A model generated the notes under the pieces. That model saw nothing but the letters and a program-made list of their open reading frames with translations. It was not told the origin of the DNA and did no database searches. The translations under genes were made by a program, and so were the position numbers. From Oscillospiraceae bacterium (GTDB lineage Bacteria; Bacillota; Clostridia; Oscillospirales; Ruminococcaceae), in assembly GCA_025757985.1 (NCBI GenBank), contig CP107210.1:186001-250000 (forward strand): 64,000 nucleotides of DNA. The letters are read 5' to 3'. This document shows positions 38,549-47,588 of this stretch, piece after piece. Each line of letters begins with the position of its first letter. The first letter of the stretch is position 1.

Positions 38549-38580
38549 TATGGCAGGGGCCGATGCTCGCATCGGCCCGC
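38549..38580. repeat. Half-unit of the palindromic family
   Basis: TGGCAGGGGCCGATGCTCGC with its complement ATCGGCCCGC makes one hairpin of the element; the other half is missing. Confidence 0.5.
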
Positions 38581-38675
38581 CTGGCCGCCACAAAGTCATA
38601 CTCCTGCCCCGAAAACTTGTTCAAATTCCACAACTTTCGTTTTTGCGGTGCAAGAAAGATTTCCGCAGGAATCCT

Positions 38676-38704
38676 TTGTATTTTGTCCGCGGTTGTGGTA
38701 CAAT
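38676..38704 (+). promoter_or_regulatory. Promoter of guaB
   Basis: TTGTAT at 38676-38681, 17 bases, TACAAT at 38699-38704 with TGG before it (extended -10). Confidence 0.7.
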
Positions 38705-38752
38705 CTTTCTAATACGAAAAATGTCGAAACAGGAAAGTCAGGAGAGTGTATT

Positions 38753-40258
38753 ATGGCATACTATTTTTCCGAGCCGTCCCGTACTTTTGGTGAATATCTG
38801 CTGGTTCCGGGGTATTCCTCCTCGGAGTGCGTCCCCACGGCTGTCAGCCTCAAGACCCCGCTGGTCAAGTACCGCAAGGGCGAGGAGACCTGCCCGCTGG
38901 AGATGAACATCCCGATGGTCTCTGCCATCATGCAGTCCGTCTCCGGCGAAAAGCTGGCGATTGCGCTGGCCAAGCAGGGCGGCGTTTCCTTCATCTACGG
39001 CTCTCAGACCATTGAGCAGGAGGCCGATATGGTCCGCCGCGTCAAGGCCTACAAGAAGGGCTTTGTCACCTCTGACTCCAACCTGCCGCCGGAGGCCACC
39101 CTCGGCGATGTGCTGGACCTCAAGACCCGCACCGGCCACTCCACCGTTGCCATCACCCATGACGGCACTGCCCACGGCAAGCTGCTGGGCATCGTGGCCA
39201 GCCGCGACTACCGCCTCTCCCGCATGACGATGGACCTCAAGGTCACCGAATTCATGACCCCGCTGGACAAGCTGGTCACGGCCCCCGACACCACCAGCCT
39301 GCATGACTGCAACGACATCATCTGGGACAACAAGATCAACTCTCTGCCCCTGATCGACGCCGAGGGCCACCTGCAGTATATGGTTTTCCGCAAGGACTAC
39401 GACTCCCACAAGGAGAACGTCAACGAGCTGCTCGACGAGAACAAGAGCTATGTGGTCGGCGCCGGCATCAACACCCGCGACTTCGCCCAGCGCGTGCCCG
39501 CACTGGTGGATGCCGGTGTGGATGTGCTCTGCATCGACTCCTCCGAGGGCTTCAGCGAGTGGCAGTCCCGCACCATCGCCTGGATCCGCGAGAACTACGG
39601 CGATAAGGTTAAGGTCGGCGCAGGCAATGTTGTTGACCGCGAGGGCTTCCTCTTCCTTGCCAAGGCAGGTGCAGACTTCATCAAGATCGGCATCGGCGGC
39701 GGCTCCATCTGCATCACCCGCGAGACCAAGGGCATCGGCCGCGGTCAGGCTACGGCTGTCATCGAGGTTGCCAAGGCCCGCGATGAGTATTATAAGGAGA
39801 CCGGCATCTACATCCCCATCTGCTCTGACGGCGGCATCGTGCAGGACTACCACATCACGCTGGCACTGGCCATGGGCGCTGACTTCGTCATGCTGGGCCG
39901 TTATTTTGCCCGCTTTGATGAGTCCCCGACGAACAAGCTGCGCGTTGGCGGCAACTATGTCAAGGAGTACTGGGGCGAGGGCTCCAACCGCGCCCGCAAC
40001 TGGCAGCGGTATGACCTCGGCGGCGCACAGAAGCTGAGCTTTGAGGAGGGCGTTGACTCCTATGTTCCCTACGCCGGCTCTCTGGCGGACGGTGTGCAGA
40101 CCACCCTGTACAAGGTGCGCTCCACCATGTGCAACTGCGGCGCGCTTTCCATCCCCGAGCTGCAGGAGAAAGCCCGCCTGACAGTCGTGTCCTCTACCTC
40201 CATTGTTGAGGGTGGCAGCCATGACGTTATCCTGAAGAACGGCCCGCAGAACTGCTAA
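38753..40258 (+). CDS. guaB: IMP dehydrogenase
   Basis: 501 residues. Oxidises IMP to XMP, the rate-limiting step to GMP. The catalytic loop GIGGGSICITRETKG puts the nucleophile at Cys320. Two CBS domains lie at about residues 100-225 (DVLDLKTRTGHSTVAITHDG, KVTEFMTPLDKLVTAP), which bind purine nucleotides for control. The flap region SNRARNWQRYDLGG follows near residue 410. The sequence belongs to the clostridial branch, starting MAYYFSEPSRTFGEYLLVPG, different from the classical E. coli N-terminus. GGAGAG and the extended -10 promoter define the unit, which is monocistronic with a strong terminator. Confidence 0.94.
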   Translation: MAYYFSEPSRTFGEYLLVPGYSSSECVPTAVSLKTPLVKYRKGEETCPLEMNIPMVSAIMQSVSGEKLAIALAKQGGVSFIYGSQTIEQEADMVRRVKAYKKGFVTSDSNLPPEATLGDVLDLKTRTGHSTVAITHDGTAHGKLLGIVASRDYRLSRMTMDLKVTEFMTPLDKLVTAPDTTSLHDCNDIIWDNKINSLPLIDAEGHLQYMVFRKDYDSHKENVNELLDENKSYVVGAGINTRDFAQRVPALVDAGVDVLCIDSSEGFSEWQSRTIAWIRENYGDKVKVGAGNVVDREGFLFLAKAGADFIKIGIGGGSICITRETKGIGRGQATAVIEVAKARDEYYKETGIYIPICSDGGIVQDYHITLALAMGADFVMLGRYFARFDESPTNKLRVGGNYVKEYWGEGSNRARNWQRYDLGGAQKLSFEEGVDSYVPYAGSLADGVQTTLYKVRSTMCNCGALSIPELQEKARLTVVSSTSIVEGGSHDVILKNGPQNC

Positions 40259-40267
40259 GCCATAATA

Positions 40268-40312
40268 AAAATTGCCGCCGACCGGACAAAAACCGGTCGG
40301 CGGCTTTTTTAC
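40268..40312. terminator. Terminator of guaB, shared with the opposing gene
   Basis: GCCGCCGACCGG pairs with CCGGTCGGCGGC around ACAAAAA, followed by TTTTTT. AAAATT on the other side lets it serve the minus-strand gene as well. Confidence 0.93.
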
Positions 40313-41448
40313 GATTCGGATTGTGCTTTGCCAACCTCTGCGTTAAAAAACACCACCGGCAGCATCAGCAAAAACGGATTGGCGGAGAGTAAAAACGGCT
40401 TATTCTCCATAAAGAGATAGAGCGTCAGCGCCACCAGACAGATGACCTCGGTCGAGCGATGCTTCTTTGCCAGCCGCCACAGCAGCAGCAGAAAGACCGC
40501 TGCAACTAAGATTGCGCCCAGCACGCCCTTGTTCATCGGCACAGCCAGAAAGGTGTTGTCGATGGCGTGATGCTCGTCACCGTCGGTAGGCAGACCGCCC
40601 AGCAGCGAGAGGGGCGCACTCCAGAACACATTGTGCCAGATTTCAAACCGGCCGGACAGGGCGATGCTCAACAGGAGCAGCGCCATACGCTCATACGGCC
40701 ATTCCGGATTGTAGACATATCCGGCGTACAGGCTGAAAGCCGCCAGCGCGATCGGCAGGGCAAGTGCCAGTGCATAAAAGATCTTATTGTCGAACAGCCT
40801 CGGCAGGAAACGCTGCACAAAAAACAGCGCAAACAACACCGCCATGCCGCCGAAGGCCCCACGGCTGCCGGGCACCTTGTAGGTGAAGATCGCCAGCGCC
40901 GCCAGCCCGGCCCAGTCGAAGGCCCGCAGCCGGTCGTGACGCAGCCAGCCCCACGCAAAAAAGACACCGACCAGCCGAGCGCCGAATCCGTTGTAGTGGC
41001 CGTAGCCGAAATCCCAGTTGCGGCAGTAGAAGTTATAGGGCATCAGCGGTGTGGCAAAGTGCAGGACCTGCACAAGCACCAGCCCCGCCGCAGCGGTGAT
41101 CAGATAGACGCGCAGCGCCGTTTGCAGGTCCACATCCTTGGCCCCCAGCCCGACCAGCGCTGCCAGAAAAAACCACTGGTCGCCGCCGTACCACGACGAA
41201 AACGCCGTGTAGACCAGCACAACGGCGATAAGCACCTTCTGCCAGCGGGCCTCGTACCCGGTCAGCAGGATAATTTTCCCGGCCAGAAGCAGCACGGCGC
41301 ACCCGGTCAGCCCCAGCCGCATGATGCGGCTGAAACCCGGCAGCGTATCCTGTACGTTGGAGCTGAAAACCTCGGACAGCACCAGCAGCAGCGCCAGCCC
41401 CGTGCAGTAGACGCGCGATGCCAGCGGCTTGTATTTATGGTAAAGCAT
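40309..41448 (-). CDS. O-antigen polymerase/ligase-like membrane protein (Wzy-like)
   Basis: 379 residues with about 10-11 hydrophobic segments. Beyond the topology, the segment HHAIDNTFLAVPMNKGVLGAILVAAVFLLLL near the C-terminus is typical of the Wzy/O-antigen ligase superfamily (an hDNxxL-like motif before a Gly-containing helix). YNFYCRNWDFGYGHYNGFGARL lies in a large outer loop. It could polymerise surface polysaccharide repeat units, but sequence identity to characterised enzymes cannot be judged here. It lies 7 kb from the polysaccharide locus at 48-58 kb, separated by leucine genes, so a link is only a guess. The SD is AAAGGATT. Confidence 0.65.
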   Translation of the reverse strand: MLYHKYKPLASRVYCTGLALLLVLSEVFSSNVQDTLPGFSRIMRLGLTGCAVLLLAGKIILLTGYEARWQKVLIAVVLVYTAFSSWYGGDQWFFLAALVGLGAKDVDLQTALRVYLITAAAGLVLVQVLHFATPLMPYNFYCRNWDFGYGHYNGFGARLVGVFFAWGWLRHDRLRAFDWAGLAALAIFTYKVPGSRGAFGGMAVLFALFFVQRFLPRLFDNKIFYALALALPIALAAFSLYAGYVYNPEWPYERMALLLLSIALSGRFEIWHNVFWSAPLSLLGGLPTDGDEHHAIDNTFLAVPMNKGVLGAILVAAVFLLLLWRLAKKHRSTEVICLVALTLYLFMENKPFLLSANPFLLMLPVVFFNAEVGKAQSES

Positions 41449-41506
41449 AGATGAATCCTTTCAAATCAAGTGAAAACATTATAGCATACATAATAAAAAA
41501 AGAAAA

Positions 41507-41560
41507 GTAGGGGCGCATTCCGTATGCGCCCGCGGGGCGTCGAGGACGCCGCCCCCTACA
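41507..41560. repeat. Palindromic intergenic element, GTAGGGGC family (copy 6, compact)
   Basis: GTAGGGGCGCATTCCGTATG with complement GCGCCC, then GGCGTCGAGGACGCC and the end CCCCCTACA. The spacer is nearly absent. Confidence 0.8.
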
Positions 41561-41611
41561 AACATTGTTGCTCCAACCAAAACACATCCTTGAAAAAACA
41601 GCAAAAATCTC

Positions 41612-41640
41612 TTGACATTCCCGCTGCAATCCGCTAAAAT
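41612..41640 (+). promoter_or_regulatory. Promoter of the leucine operon
   Basis: TTGACA at 41612-41617, 17 bases, TAAAAT at 41635-41640. Confidence 0.85.
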
Positions 41641-41654
41641 AAAACCATTCCAAA

Positions 41655-41940
41655 TGCAGTGAAGAGGAGAAAGCAGCGCTCATCCCGTTACAGAGAGCCG
41701 CCGGTCGGTGCAAGGCGGTATGGCGGGTGCTGTATACTGGCCTCGGAGCAGCCGCGCTGACAGGTAGGTGCGGACGGAGCCTGACCGTTATCATACAGGC
41801 GCGATTCGCCCGCAGGGCTGATCGTACAGAGCGGCCGTTACACGGCAATGAGAGTGGTACCGCGGGTACAGCAAGTTTGAATTTTGCTCCCGTCTCTCAA
41901 AGGTCTTTCGCCTTTGGGGGACGGTTTCTTTTTGTCTCCC
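41655..41940 (+). promoter_or_regulatory. T-box riboswitch leader, probably tRNA-Leu responsive
   Basis: A leader of about 330 bases. AGTGAAGAGGAGAAAGCAGC is followed by AGAGAGCCGCCGGTCGGTGC with its complementary GGCGGT (stem I). The T-box core GAGAGTGGTACCGCGGG lies at 41850-41866. A terminator follows: CCGTCTCTCAAAGG pairs with CCTTTGGGGGACGG and is followed by TTTCTTTTT. CTC at 41742-41744 is a possible leucine specifier codon, not verified by folding. Uncharged tRNA binding would let transcription proceed into leuA. Confidence 0.88.
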
Positions 41941-41982
41941 TCAAAGTGCGAACCGAACGCTTTGAAGGAGGCATTTTTAGTT

Positions 41983-43650
41983 ATGATGGACGCAACCAAG
42001 TACAGTGTAGGGTATTATCCGCCGCCGGTAGAGCCCGGCCATGTCTATGAGTGGCCCCAGAAGGACCACATCGAGAAAGCCCCGGCGTGGTGCAGCGTGG
42101 ATCTGCGCGACGGCAACCAGAGCCTGATCGTGCCGATGAGCCTTGAGGAAAAGCTTGAGTTTTACGATATGCTCGTCAAAATCGGCTTTAAGGAAATCGA
42201 GGTCGGCTTCCCGGCGGCCAGCGAGACCGAGTATGAGTTCCTGCGCACCCTCATTGACGGCAACCGTATCCCGCAGGATGTGACGGTGCAGGTGCTGACC
42301 CAGTGCCGCGACCATATCATCCGCAAGACCTTCGAGGCCGTCAAGGGCGCACCGCGGGCCATCATCCACTTCTACAACTCCACCAGCGTTGCCCAGCGCG
42401 AGCAGGTGTTCAAAAAGTCGAAGGAGGAGATCAAGCAGATCGCCGTGGACGGTGCAAAGCTTGTCAAGCAGCTCAGTGAGGAGTACGAGGGCAACTTCCT
42501 GTTTGAGTACAGCCCCGAAAGCTTTACCGGCACCGAGCCGGACTACGCGGTTGAGGTCTGCAACGCCGTGCTGGATGTCATGCAGCCCACGCCCGACCGC
42601 CCGATGATCATCAACCTGCCTGTCACGGTCGAGATGAGCATGCCCCACATCTACGCCAACCAGATCGAGTGGTGCTCCAAGCACCTGAAATACCGCGACA
42701 GTGTCATTTTGTCCACCCACCCCCACAACGACCGCGGCTGCGGCGTGGCGGATGCTGAGCTGGCCGTGCTGGCCGGTGCCCAGCGCATCGAGTGCTGCCT
42801 TTTCGGCAACGGTGAGCGCACCGGCAATGTGGACGCTATCACGCTGGCCATGAATATGTACAGCCACGGCGTAGACCCGCACCTTGATTTCAGCAATATG
42901 CCTGCCATCTGCGAGGTGTATGAGCGCGTTACCCGGATGCATGTGTATGAGCGTACCCCCTACGCCGGCGCCCTTGTCTTTGCGGCGTTCAGCGGCAGCC
43001 ATCAGGACGCCATTGCCAAGGGCATGACATGGCGCAAGGAAAAGCAGCTCCATGAATGGACCTGCCCGTATATTCCCATCGATCCGCATGACATCGGCCG
43101 TACCTACGATGCCGATGTTATCCGCATCAACTCCCAGAGCGGCAAGGGCGGCATCGGCTTCCTGCTGCAGCAGAACTACGGCTACAACCCGCCGCCCAAA
43201 ATGCGGGAGGATCTCGGCTACCGCGTCAAGGAGGTCAGCGATCATGAGCATCGTGAGCTGGGCGTGCAGGAGGTCCTCGCCGTCTTTGAAAAGAGCTATC
43301 TCAACCACACCGCGCCGCTGAATGTGTCCGAGGCGCACTTTGTCCAGAACGAGAACGGCAGCATCACCGCCAAGGTGACGATCACCAGCGGCGGCAGCAC
43401 GACACCTTGCACGGCCACTGGCAACGGTCGTCTGGATGCTGTGGCTACGGCCATCGAGCAGCAGACCGGGATGCACTTTACGCTGGTACACTACAGCGAG
43501 CATGCGCTGGACGCCGACACGAACGCCCGCGCCTGCTCCTATGTTGGGCTGAAATGGGCCTCTGGCGAGGAGACCTGGGGCTGCGGCACCCACACGGATA
43601 TTATTGTGGCGGGCATTAAGGCGTTGGTGAGTGCGATCAATAATAGATAG
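41983..43650 (+). CDS. leuA: 2-isopropylmalate synthase (LeuA2 type)
   Basis: 555 residues. Condenses 2-oxoisovalerate with acetyl-CoA, the first committed step to leucine. The catalytic TIM barrel begins PAWCSVDLRDGNQSLIVPMS, with metal and substrate residues in DLRDGNQ near residue 52 and HPHNDRGCGVADAELAVLAGA near residue 245 (HxH-type site). The N-terminal YYPPPVEPGHVYEWPQKD and length mark the type II (actinobacterial/yeast-like) family. The C-terminal ACT-like regulatory domain starts near residue 430 and gives leucine feedback. Of two tandem ATGs, 41983 is taken; GGAGG is 11 bases upstream. It is first in a T-box controlled operon. Confidence 0.96.
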   Translation: MMDATKYSVGYYPPPVEPGHVYEWPQKDHIEKAPAWCSVDLRDGNQSLIVPMSLEEKLEFYDMLVKIGFKEIEVGFPAASETEYEFLRTLIDGNRIPQDVTVQVLTQCRDHIIRKTFEAVKGAPRAIIHFYNSTSVAQREQVFKKSKEEIKQIAVDGAKLVKQLSEEYEGNFLFEYSPESFTGTEPDYAVEVCNAVLDVMQPTPDRPMIINLPVTVEMSMPHIYANQIEWCSKHLKYRDSVILSTHPHNDRGCGVADAELAVLAGAQRIECCLFGNGERTGNVDAITLAMNMYSHGVDPHLDFSNMPAICEVYERVTRMHVYERTPYAGALVFAAFSGSHQDAIAKGMTWRKEKQLHEWTCPYIPIDPHDIGRTYDADVIRINSQSGKGGIGFLLQQNYGYNPPPKMREDLGYRVKEVSDHEHRELGVQEVLAVFEKSYLNHTAPLNVSEAHFVQNENGSITAKVTITSGGSTTPCTATGNGRLDAVATAIEQQTGMHFTLVHYSEHALDADTNARACSYVGLKWASGEETWGCGTHTDIIVAGIKALVSAINNR

Positions 43651-43655
43651 TTGAT

Positions 43656-43682
43656 TTGGCTTCCCCTCAAGGGGAAGCCAAA
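43656..43682. repeat. Short CTTCCCC/GGGGAAG hairpin between leuA and leuC
   Basis: TTGGCTTCCCC pairs with GGGGAAGCCAA around TCAA, 10 bases after the leuA stop. There is no T run on the plus strand, so it is probably an mRNA hairpin or a remnant of the larger element family. Confidence 0.7.
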
Positions 43683-43707
43683 GAACACAAAACGGAGGTA
43701 CACGACC

Positions 43708-44967
43708 ATGGGCATGACCATGACCCAAAAAATCTTAGCGGCCCACTGCGGCGAGGCAGCCGTGACGGCGGGCCAGCTCATCAATGCCAAGCTCGACATC
43801 GTGCTGGGCAATGACATCACGACCCCGGTCGCCATCAATGAATTTGAAAAAGCCGGGTTTGACTCGGTGTTTGATAAGACCCGCGTCAATATTGTGTTGG
43901 ATCACTTTGTCCCCAATAAGGACATCAAGAGCGCAACGCAGTCCAAGCAGTGCCGCGAATTTGCCGACAAGTACGACATTCTCAACTTCTACGATGTGGG
44001 CCAGATGGGCGTTGAGCATGCCCTGCTGCCCGAAAAAGGCATCGTGACCGCCGGTGACTGCATCATCGGTGCCGACAGCCACACCTGCACCTACGGTGCG
44101 GTAGGGGCGTTCTCCACCGGCGTCGGCTCCACCGATATGGCCGCCGGCATGGCAAAGGGCATGGCGTGGTTTAAGGTCCCCGCCGCCATCAAGGTGGAGC
44201 TGAAGGGTCAGCTGCACAAACCCGTCACCGGCAAGGATGTCATCCTGCACCTCATCGGAAAAATCGGTGTATCCGGTGCGCTGTACAAGAGCCTTGAGTT
44301 TACCGGCGAGGGCGTCAGCAGCCTGACGATGGAGGACCGGCTCTGCATCTGCAATATGGCCATTGAGGCCGGTGCCAAGAACGGCATCTTCCCCGTGGAC
44401 GAAGCGACCGAGGCCTATCTCAAAGGCCGGAGCCAGCGCCCGTGGACGAAGTACGAGGCTGACCCTGATGCCGAGTACGAACAGACCATCACGATCGACC
44501 TTGACACGCTTGAGCCTACCGTCAGCTACCCGCACCTGCCGGAGAACACCCACCTTGCGAAAGAGGGCAAAGACATCAAGATCGACCAGATCGTCATCGG
44601 CTCCTGCACGAACGGCCGCATTGAGGATATGCAGGCTGCCTACGAGATTTTGAAGGGCAAGCACATTGCCAAGGGTGTGCGCGGCATCATTATCCCCGCC
44701 ACGATGGCCGTCTACAAGGAGTGCATCCTGCGTGGCTATGCCGAGGCATTTATTGATGCAGGCTGCATCGTCTCCACGCCTACCTGCGGCCCCTGTCTGG
44801 GCGGCTACATGGGTATTCTGGCAGCGGGGGAGCGCTGTGTCTCCACCACCAACCGCAACTTTGTCGGCCGCATGGGGCATGTGGACTCCGAGGTCTATCT
44901 TGCCAGCCCCGCCACGGCGGCGGCCAGCGCACTGACCGGCTACATCACCGACCCCAGGGAGGTTTGA
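43708..44967 (+). CDS. leuC: 3-isopropylmalate dehydratase large subunit
   Basis: 419 residues, the aconitase-superfamily large subunit that isomerises 2- to 3-isopropylmalate with LeuD. Three cluster cysteines are visible: in VIGSCTNGRIEDM near residue 298, and the pair in STPTCGPCLGGYMG near residue 358 (CxxC). GADSHTCTYGAVGAFSTGVGSTDMA near residue 115 is the substrate loop. CGGAGG 9 bases before 43708 sets the start (MGMTMTQKILAAHCGE). LeuD follows after 3 bases. Confidence 0.96.
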   Translation: MGMTMTQKILAAHCGEAAVTAGQLINAKLDIVLGNDITTPVAINEFEKAGFDSVFDKTRVNIVLDHFVPNKDIKSATQSKQCREFADKYDILNFYDVGQMGVEHALLPEKGIVTAGDCIIGADSHTCTYGAVGAFSTGVGSTDMAAGMAKGMAWFKVPAAIKVELKGQLHKPVTGKDVILHLIGKIGVSGALYKSLEFTGEGVSSLTMEDRLCICNMAIEAGAKNGIFPVDEATEAYLKGRSQRPWTKYEADPDAEYEQTITIDLDTLEPTVSYPHLPENTHLAKEGKDIKIDQIVIGSCTNGRIEDMQAAYEILKGKHIAKGVRGIIIPATMAVYKECILRGYAEAFIDAGCIVSTPTCGPCLGGYMGILAAGERCVSTTNRNFVGRMGHVDSEVYLASPATAAASALTGYITDPREV

Positions 44968-44970
44968 GCT

Positions 44971-45453
44971 ATGAACGCAAGAGGTCCTGTTTTTAAATAC
45001 GGCGATAACATTGATACCGATGTCATTATCCCCGCCCGCTATCTGAACACCCAGAGCGCCGCCGAGCTGGCGAGCCACTGCATGGAGGACATCGACAAGA
45101 GCTTTGTCGCCCGCGTCAAGGCCGGTGACATCATGGTCGGCGGCGAGAACTTCGGCTGCGGCTCCTCGCGTGAGCATGCCCCCGTTGCCATCAAGGCGTC
45201 CGGCATCAGCTGCGTCATCGCCAAAAGCTTTGCCCGCATCTTTTACCGCAATGCCATCAATATCGGCCTGCCGATCCTCGAATGTCCCGCCGCAAGCGAG
45301 GCAATCGCCGAGGGCGACACGGTCAGCATCGACTTTGACACCGGCGTCATTACGGACGAAACCACCGGCCAGACCTTTCAGGCCGCGCCGTTCCCGCCGT
45401 TTATCCAGAACATCATTGCCAAGGGCGGGCTGATGAACAGCTTGAAGGACTGA
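44971..45453 (+). CDS. leuD: 3-isopropylmalate dehydratase small subunit
   Basis: 160 residues, the short (archaeal/clostridial-like) LeuD. NIDTDVIIPARYLNT and GENFGCGSSREHAPVAIKASGISCVIAKSFARIFYRNAINIGLP are the substrate-binding swivel-domain motifs. The start is only 3 bases after leuC's stop, with GAGG inside the leuC end. The two form the heterodimer. A palindromic element separates it from leuB. Confidence 0.96.
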   Translation: MNARGPVFKYGDNIDTDVIIPARYLNTQSAAELASHCMEDIDKSFVARVKAGDIMVGGENFGCGSSREHAPVAIKASGISCVIAKSFARIFYRNAINIGLPILECPAASEAIAEGDTVSIDFDTGVITDETTGQTFQAAPFPPFIQNIIAKGGLMNSLKD

Positions 45454-45458
45454 TGCCC

Positions 45459-45546
45459 TGTAGGGGCCGGGCATGCCCGGCCCGCGGCTTTACGGCAAAA
45501 GTGCTGTGATGGAAAGGCCGAGGGCGGGACATGTCCCGCCCCTACA
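45459..45546. repeat. Palindromic intergenic element, GTAGGGGC family (copy 7) inside the leu operon
   Basis: TGTAGGGGCCGGGCATGCCC at the left, GGGCGGGACATGTCCCGCCC and CTACA at the right. It lies between leuD and leuB, so it is transcribed. Confidence 0.85.
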
Positions 45547-45572
45547 ATAGCAACGAGAGGGAGAACAGAACT

Positions 45573-46643
45573 ATGCAGAAAAACATCACTCTGATCTACG
45601 GTGACTGCTCCAGCCCGGAGATCGTGACACAGGCGGTGCGCGTGCTGGATAAAATTGCAGAAAAGCACGGCCATACCTTTACCTATACCCGCGCCTACAT
45701 GGGCGGCGAGGCCATCGACAAATTCGGTGACCCGCTGCCGGAATCCGAACTGGAAAAATGCAAAAACGCTGACAGTGTCCTGCTCGGTGCCATCGGCGGC
45801 CCCAAGTGGGAGGGACTGCCCGGCGAAAAGCGCCCCGAAAAGGGCCTGCTCCGGCTGCGCGCCGGCATGGGCCTGTACGCCAACAACCGCCCGGCGAAGA
45901 TCTGGCCGCAGCTGGCCGATGCCTCCCCGCTGAAAAAGTCCATCGTGGATAAGGGCATTGACTTCCTTGTTGTGCGTGAGCTGATCGGCGGTGTCTATTT
46001 CGGCGAGCATAAGACGATTGAGCAGAACGGCGAGAAGGTCGCCATCGACACAATGCCCTACGCGGAGCATGAGATCGAGCGCATCGGCCGCATCGGCTTT
46101 GAAACAGCCATGAAGCGCCGCAAAAAGCTGACCTGTGTGGACAAGGCCAATGTGTTGGACACCAGCCGTCTGTGGCGCGCCGTCATGCACCGCCTGCAGG
46201 CCGAGTACCCCGAGGTCGAATACAGTGAGATGTTTGTGGACAACTGCGCCATGCAGATCTGCAAGAACCCCGCGCAGTTTGATGTTATTGTGACGGAAAA
46301 TATGTTCGGCGACATTCTTTCCGACGAAGCCAGCGAGATCACCGGCAGCATCGGCATGGTGCCGTCCTCCTCTCTGGGCGAGGGGACCTGCGGTCTGTAT
46401 GAGCCGATCCACGGCTCTGCGCCCGATATTGCCGGGCAGGATGTCGTGAACCCGATCGCCTGCATCCTCTCAGCCGCCATGATGCTGCGCTACAGCTTTG
46501 ACATGCCGGCCGAGGCGGATGAAATCGAGGCTGCCGTGAACGCGGTCCTCGATGCCGGCTACCGCACCGCCGACATGATGGCAGACGGCTGCACCAAGGT
46601 TGGCTGCACCGAGATGGGCAACAAGATTTTGGAGCATATTTAA
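45573..46643 (+). CDS. leuB: 3-isopropylmalate dehydrogenase
   Basis: 356 residues. NAD-dependent oxidative decarboxylation of 3-isopropylmalate to 2-oxoisocaproate. LGAIGGPKWEGLPGEKRPEKGLLRLRAGMGLYANNRPAKI near residue 65 and VTENMFGDILSDEASEITGSIGMVPSSSLGEG near residue 235 are the metal and NAD/substrate motifs; HGSAPDIAGQDVVNPIA follows. The SD GAGAGGGAG sets 45573 (MQKNITLIYGD). It completes leuA-leuC-leuD-leuB. Leucine transamination and the ilv genes are not in the window. Confidence 0.97.
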   Translation: MQKNITLIYGDCSSPEIVTQAVRVLDKIAEKHGHTFTYTRAYMGGEAIDKFGDPLPESELEKCKNADSVLLGAIGGPKWEGLPGEKRPEKGLLRLRAGMGLYANNRPAKIWPQLADASPLKKSIVDKGIDFLVVRELIGGVYFGEHKTIEQNGEKVAIDTMPYAEHEIERIGRIGFETAMKRRKKLTCVDKANVLDTSRLWRAVMHRLQAEYPEVEYSEMFVDNCAMQICKNPAQFDVIVTENMFGDILSDEASEITGSIGMVPSSSLGEGTCGLYEPIHGSAPDIAGQDVVNPIACILSAAMMLRYSFDMPAEADEIEAAVNAVLDAGYRTADMMADGCTKVGCTEMGNKILEHI

Positions 46644-46644
46644 A

Positions 46645-46851
46645 AGGCTTCCCCCGCAGGGCTGCGCCCGCAGGCGCGTGTCGGAGCGCAACCGCCGTAG
46701 GCGGCTCTTAGCGCGGAGACTGAAGCTGTCACCGAAGGTGACTGATGAGGGGCGACCTTCCCGCAGCAACCCGTTTATGGGTAATTACGGAAAGCTCGCC
46801 CCTCATCCGACCTCACTGCGTTCGGTCACCTTCCCCCGCAGGGGAAGGCAA
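46645..46851. repeat. Long CTTCCCC/GGGGAAG intergenic element (copy 2)
   Basis: It begins GGCTTCCCCCGCAGGGCTGC and is extended by an inserted GC-rich section with several hairpins (GCCGTAGGCGGC and others). The common core AAGCTGTCACCGAAGGTGAC and TGATGAGGGGCGA follow, then TCGCCCCTCATCCGACCTC, ending CACCTTCCCCCGCAGGGGAAGG. The two TGATGAGGGGCG/CGCCCCTCATC words can pair. Confidence 0.8.
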
Positions 46852-46852
46852 A

Positions 46853-46893
46853 GCGTCCCCCGATGGTTACGCACCATCGGGGGATGCTTTTAT
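46853..46893 (+). terminator. Terminator of the leucine operon
   Basis: GCGTCCCCCGATGG pairs with CCATCGGGGGATGC and runs into TTTTATTT. The 3' end overlaps the stop of the opposing gene. Confidence 0.88.
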
Positions 46894-47585
46894 TTCTCCA
46901 TCACATCCCGCCAAGGCCGCTTTTCGGCAAGCTCGTTGCGGCGGTGGTTGCGCCAGACAAGCAACGCCGCCAGTGCCGCGCCGAACAGGATGACTGCCGC
47001 AAGGTTGGGCAGGCCCACCGTGGGCAGCAGCGGCGTGACCCATTTGTCGACGAGCCAAAACTCCACGAACCACAAAAGCATCATGGCGGCTGTAATGGCG
47101 CCGTACCGCACACCTTTTTCGGTAGAGGCCGCCCACTCGGCGGGGACAATGCGCTGCAGCAGCCACGCACTGGGCATCATAATGGCAATGCAGAGCACAA
47201 GCCAGACCGAGTCGTAATGGCAGTCCCACGGGCGGCCTATCACCGTATAGGTCGCGGCGGAGGCCAACGCAAATGTGCATAGCCACACAAGGCTGTCTGC
47301 CATGTAATCCGCAAACTTCGGTTTGGGCATGCTGGCCAGCAGATTCCGTTTAAAAACGTCTACATCCCCGATGACCGACGGCAGATAGTCGCGCCGGGCC
47401 TCGGCCTGTGCCGCCATCGCAATCAGGTCCTTGCGGATCAGCTCGATCTCGTACCCGATGCCGCGTGTGTTGTCCGCTACGCTGATGATTTCCGTGATGG
47501 TGTCGCGGTCGTACTCTGCCAGCGTTGAAAAAATCAGGTCGTTCTCTTTTTTCAGGTCGCGGTATTCGTTGCGCATTGTTTTCAT
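46890..47585 (-). CDS. PadR-associated membrane protein, unknown function
   Basis: 231 residues. The N-terminal about 95 residues are soluble and helical (EYRDLKKENDLIFSTLAEYD, then IGDVDVFKRNLLASMPKPKFADYM), resembling the small domains that accompany PadR regulators. Four hydrophobic spans follow (VWLCTFALASAATYTV, WLVLCIAIMMPSAWLL, GAITAAMMLLWFVEFWLV, LAAVILFGAALAALLVW), and the tail is basic. I do not recognise a precise family. It starts 3 bases after the padR stop, so the two are co-translated, the same architecture as the unrelated pair at 37 kb. Confidence 0.8.
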   Translation of the reverse strand: MKTMRNEYRDLKKENDLIFSTLAEYDRDTITEIISVADNTRGIGYEIELIRKDLIAMAAQAEARRDYLPSVIGDVDVFKRNLLASMPKPKFADYMADSLVWLCTFALASAATYTVIGRPWDCHYDSVWLVLCIAIMMPSAWLLQRIVPAEWAASTEKGVRYGAITAAMMLLWFVEFWLVDKWVTPLLPTVGLPNLAAVILFGAALAALLVWRNHRRNELAEKRPWRDVMEK

Positions 47586-47588
47586 GGT

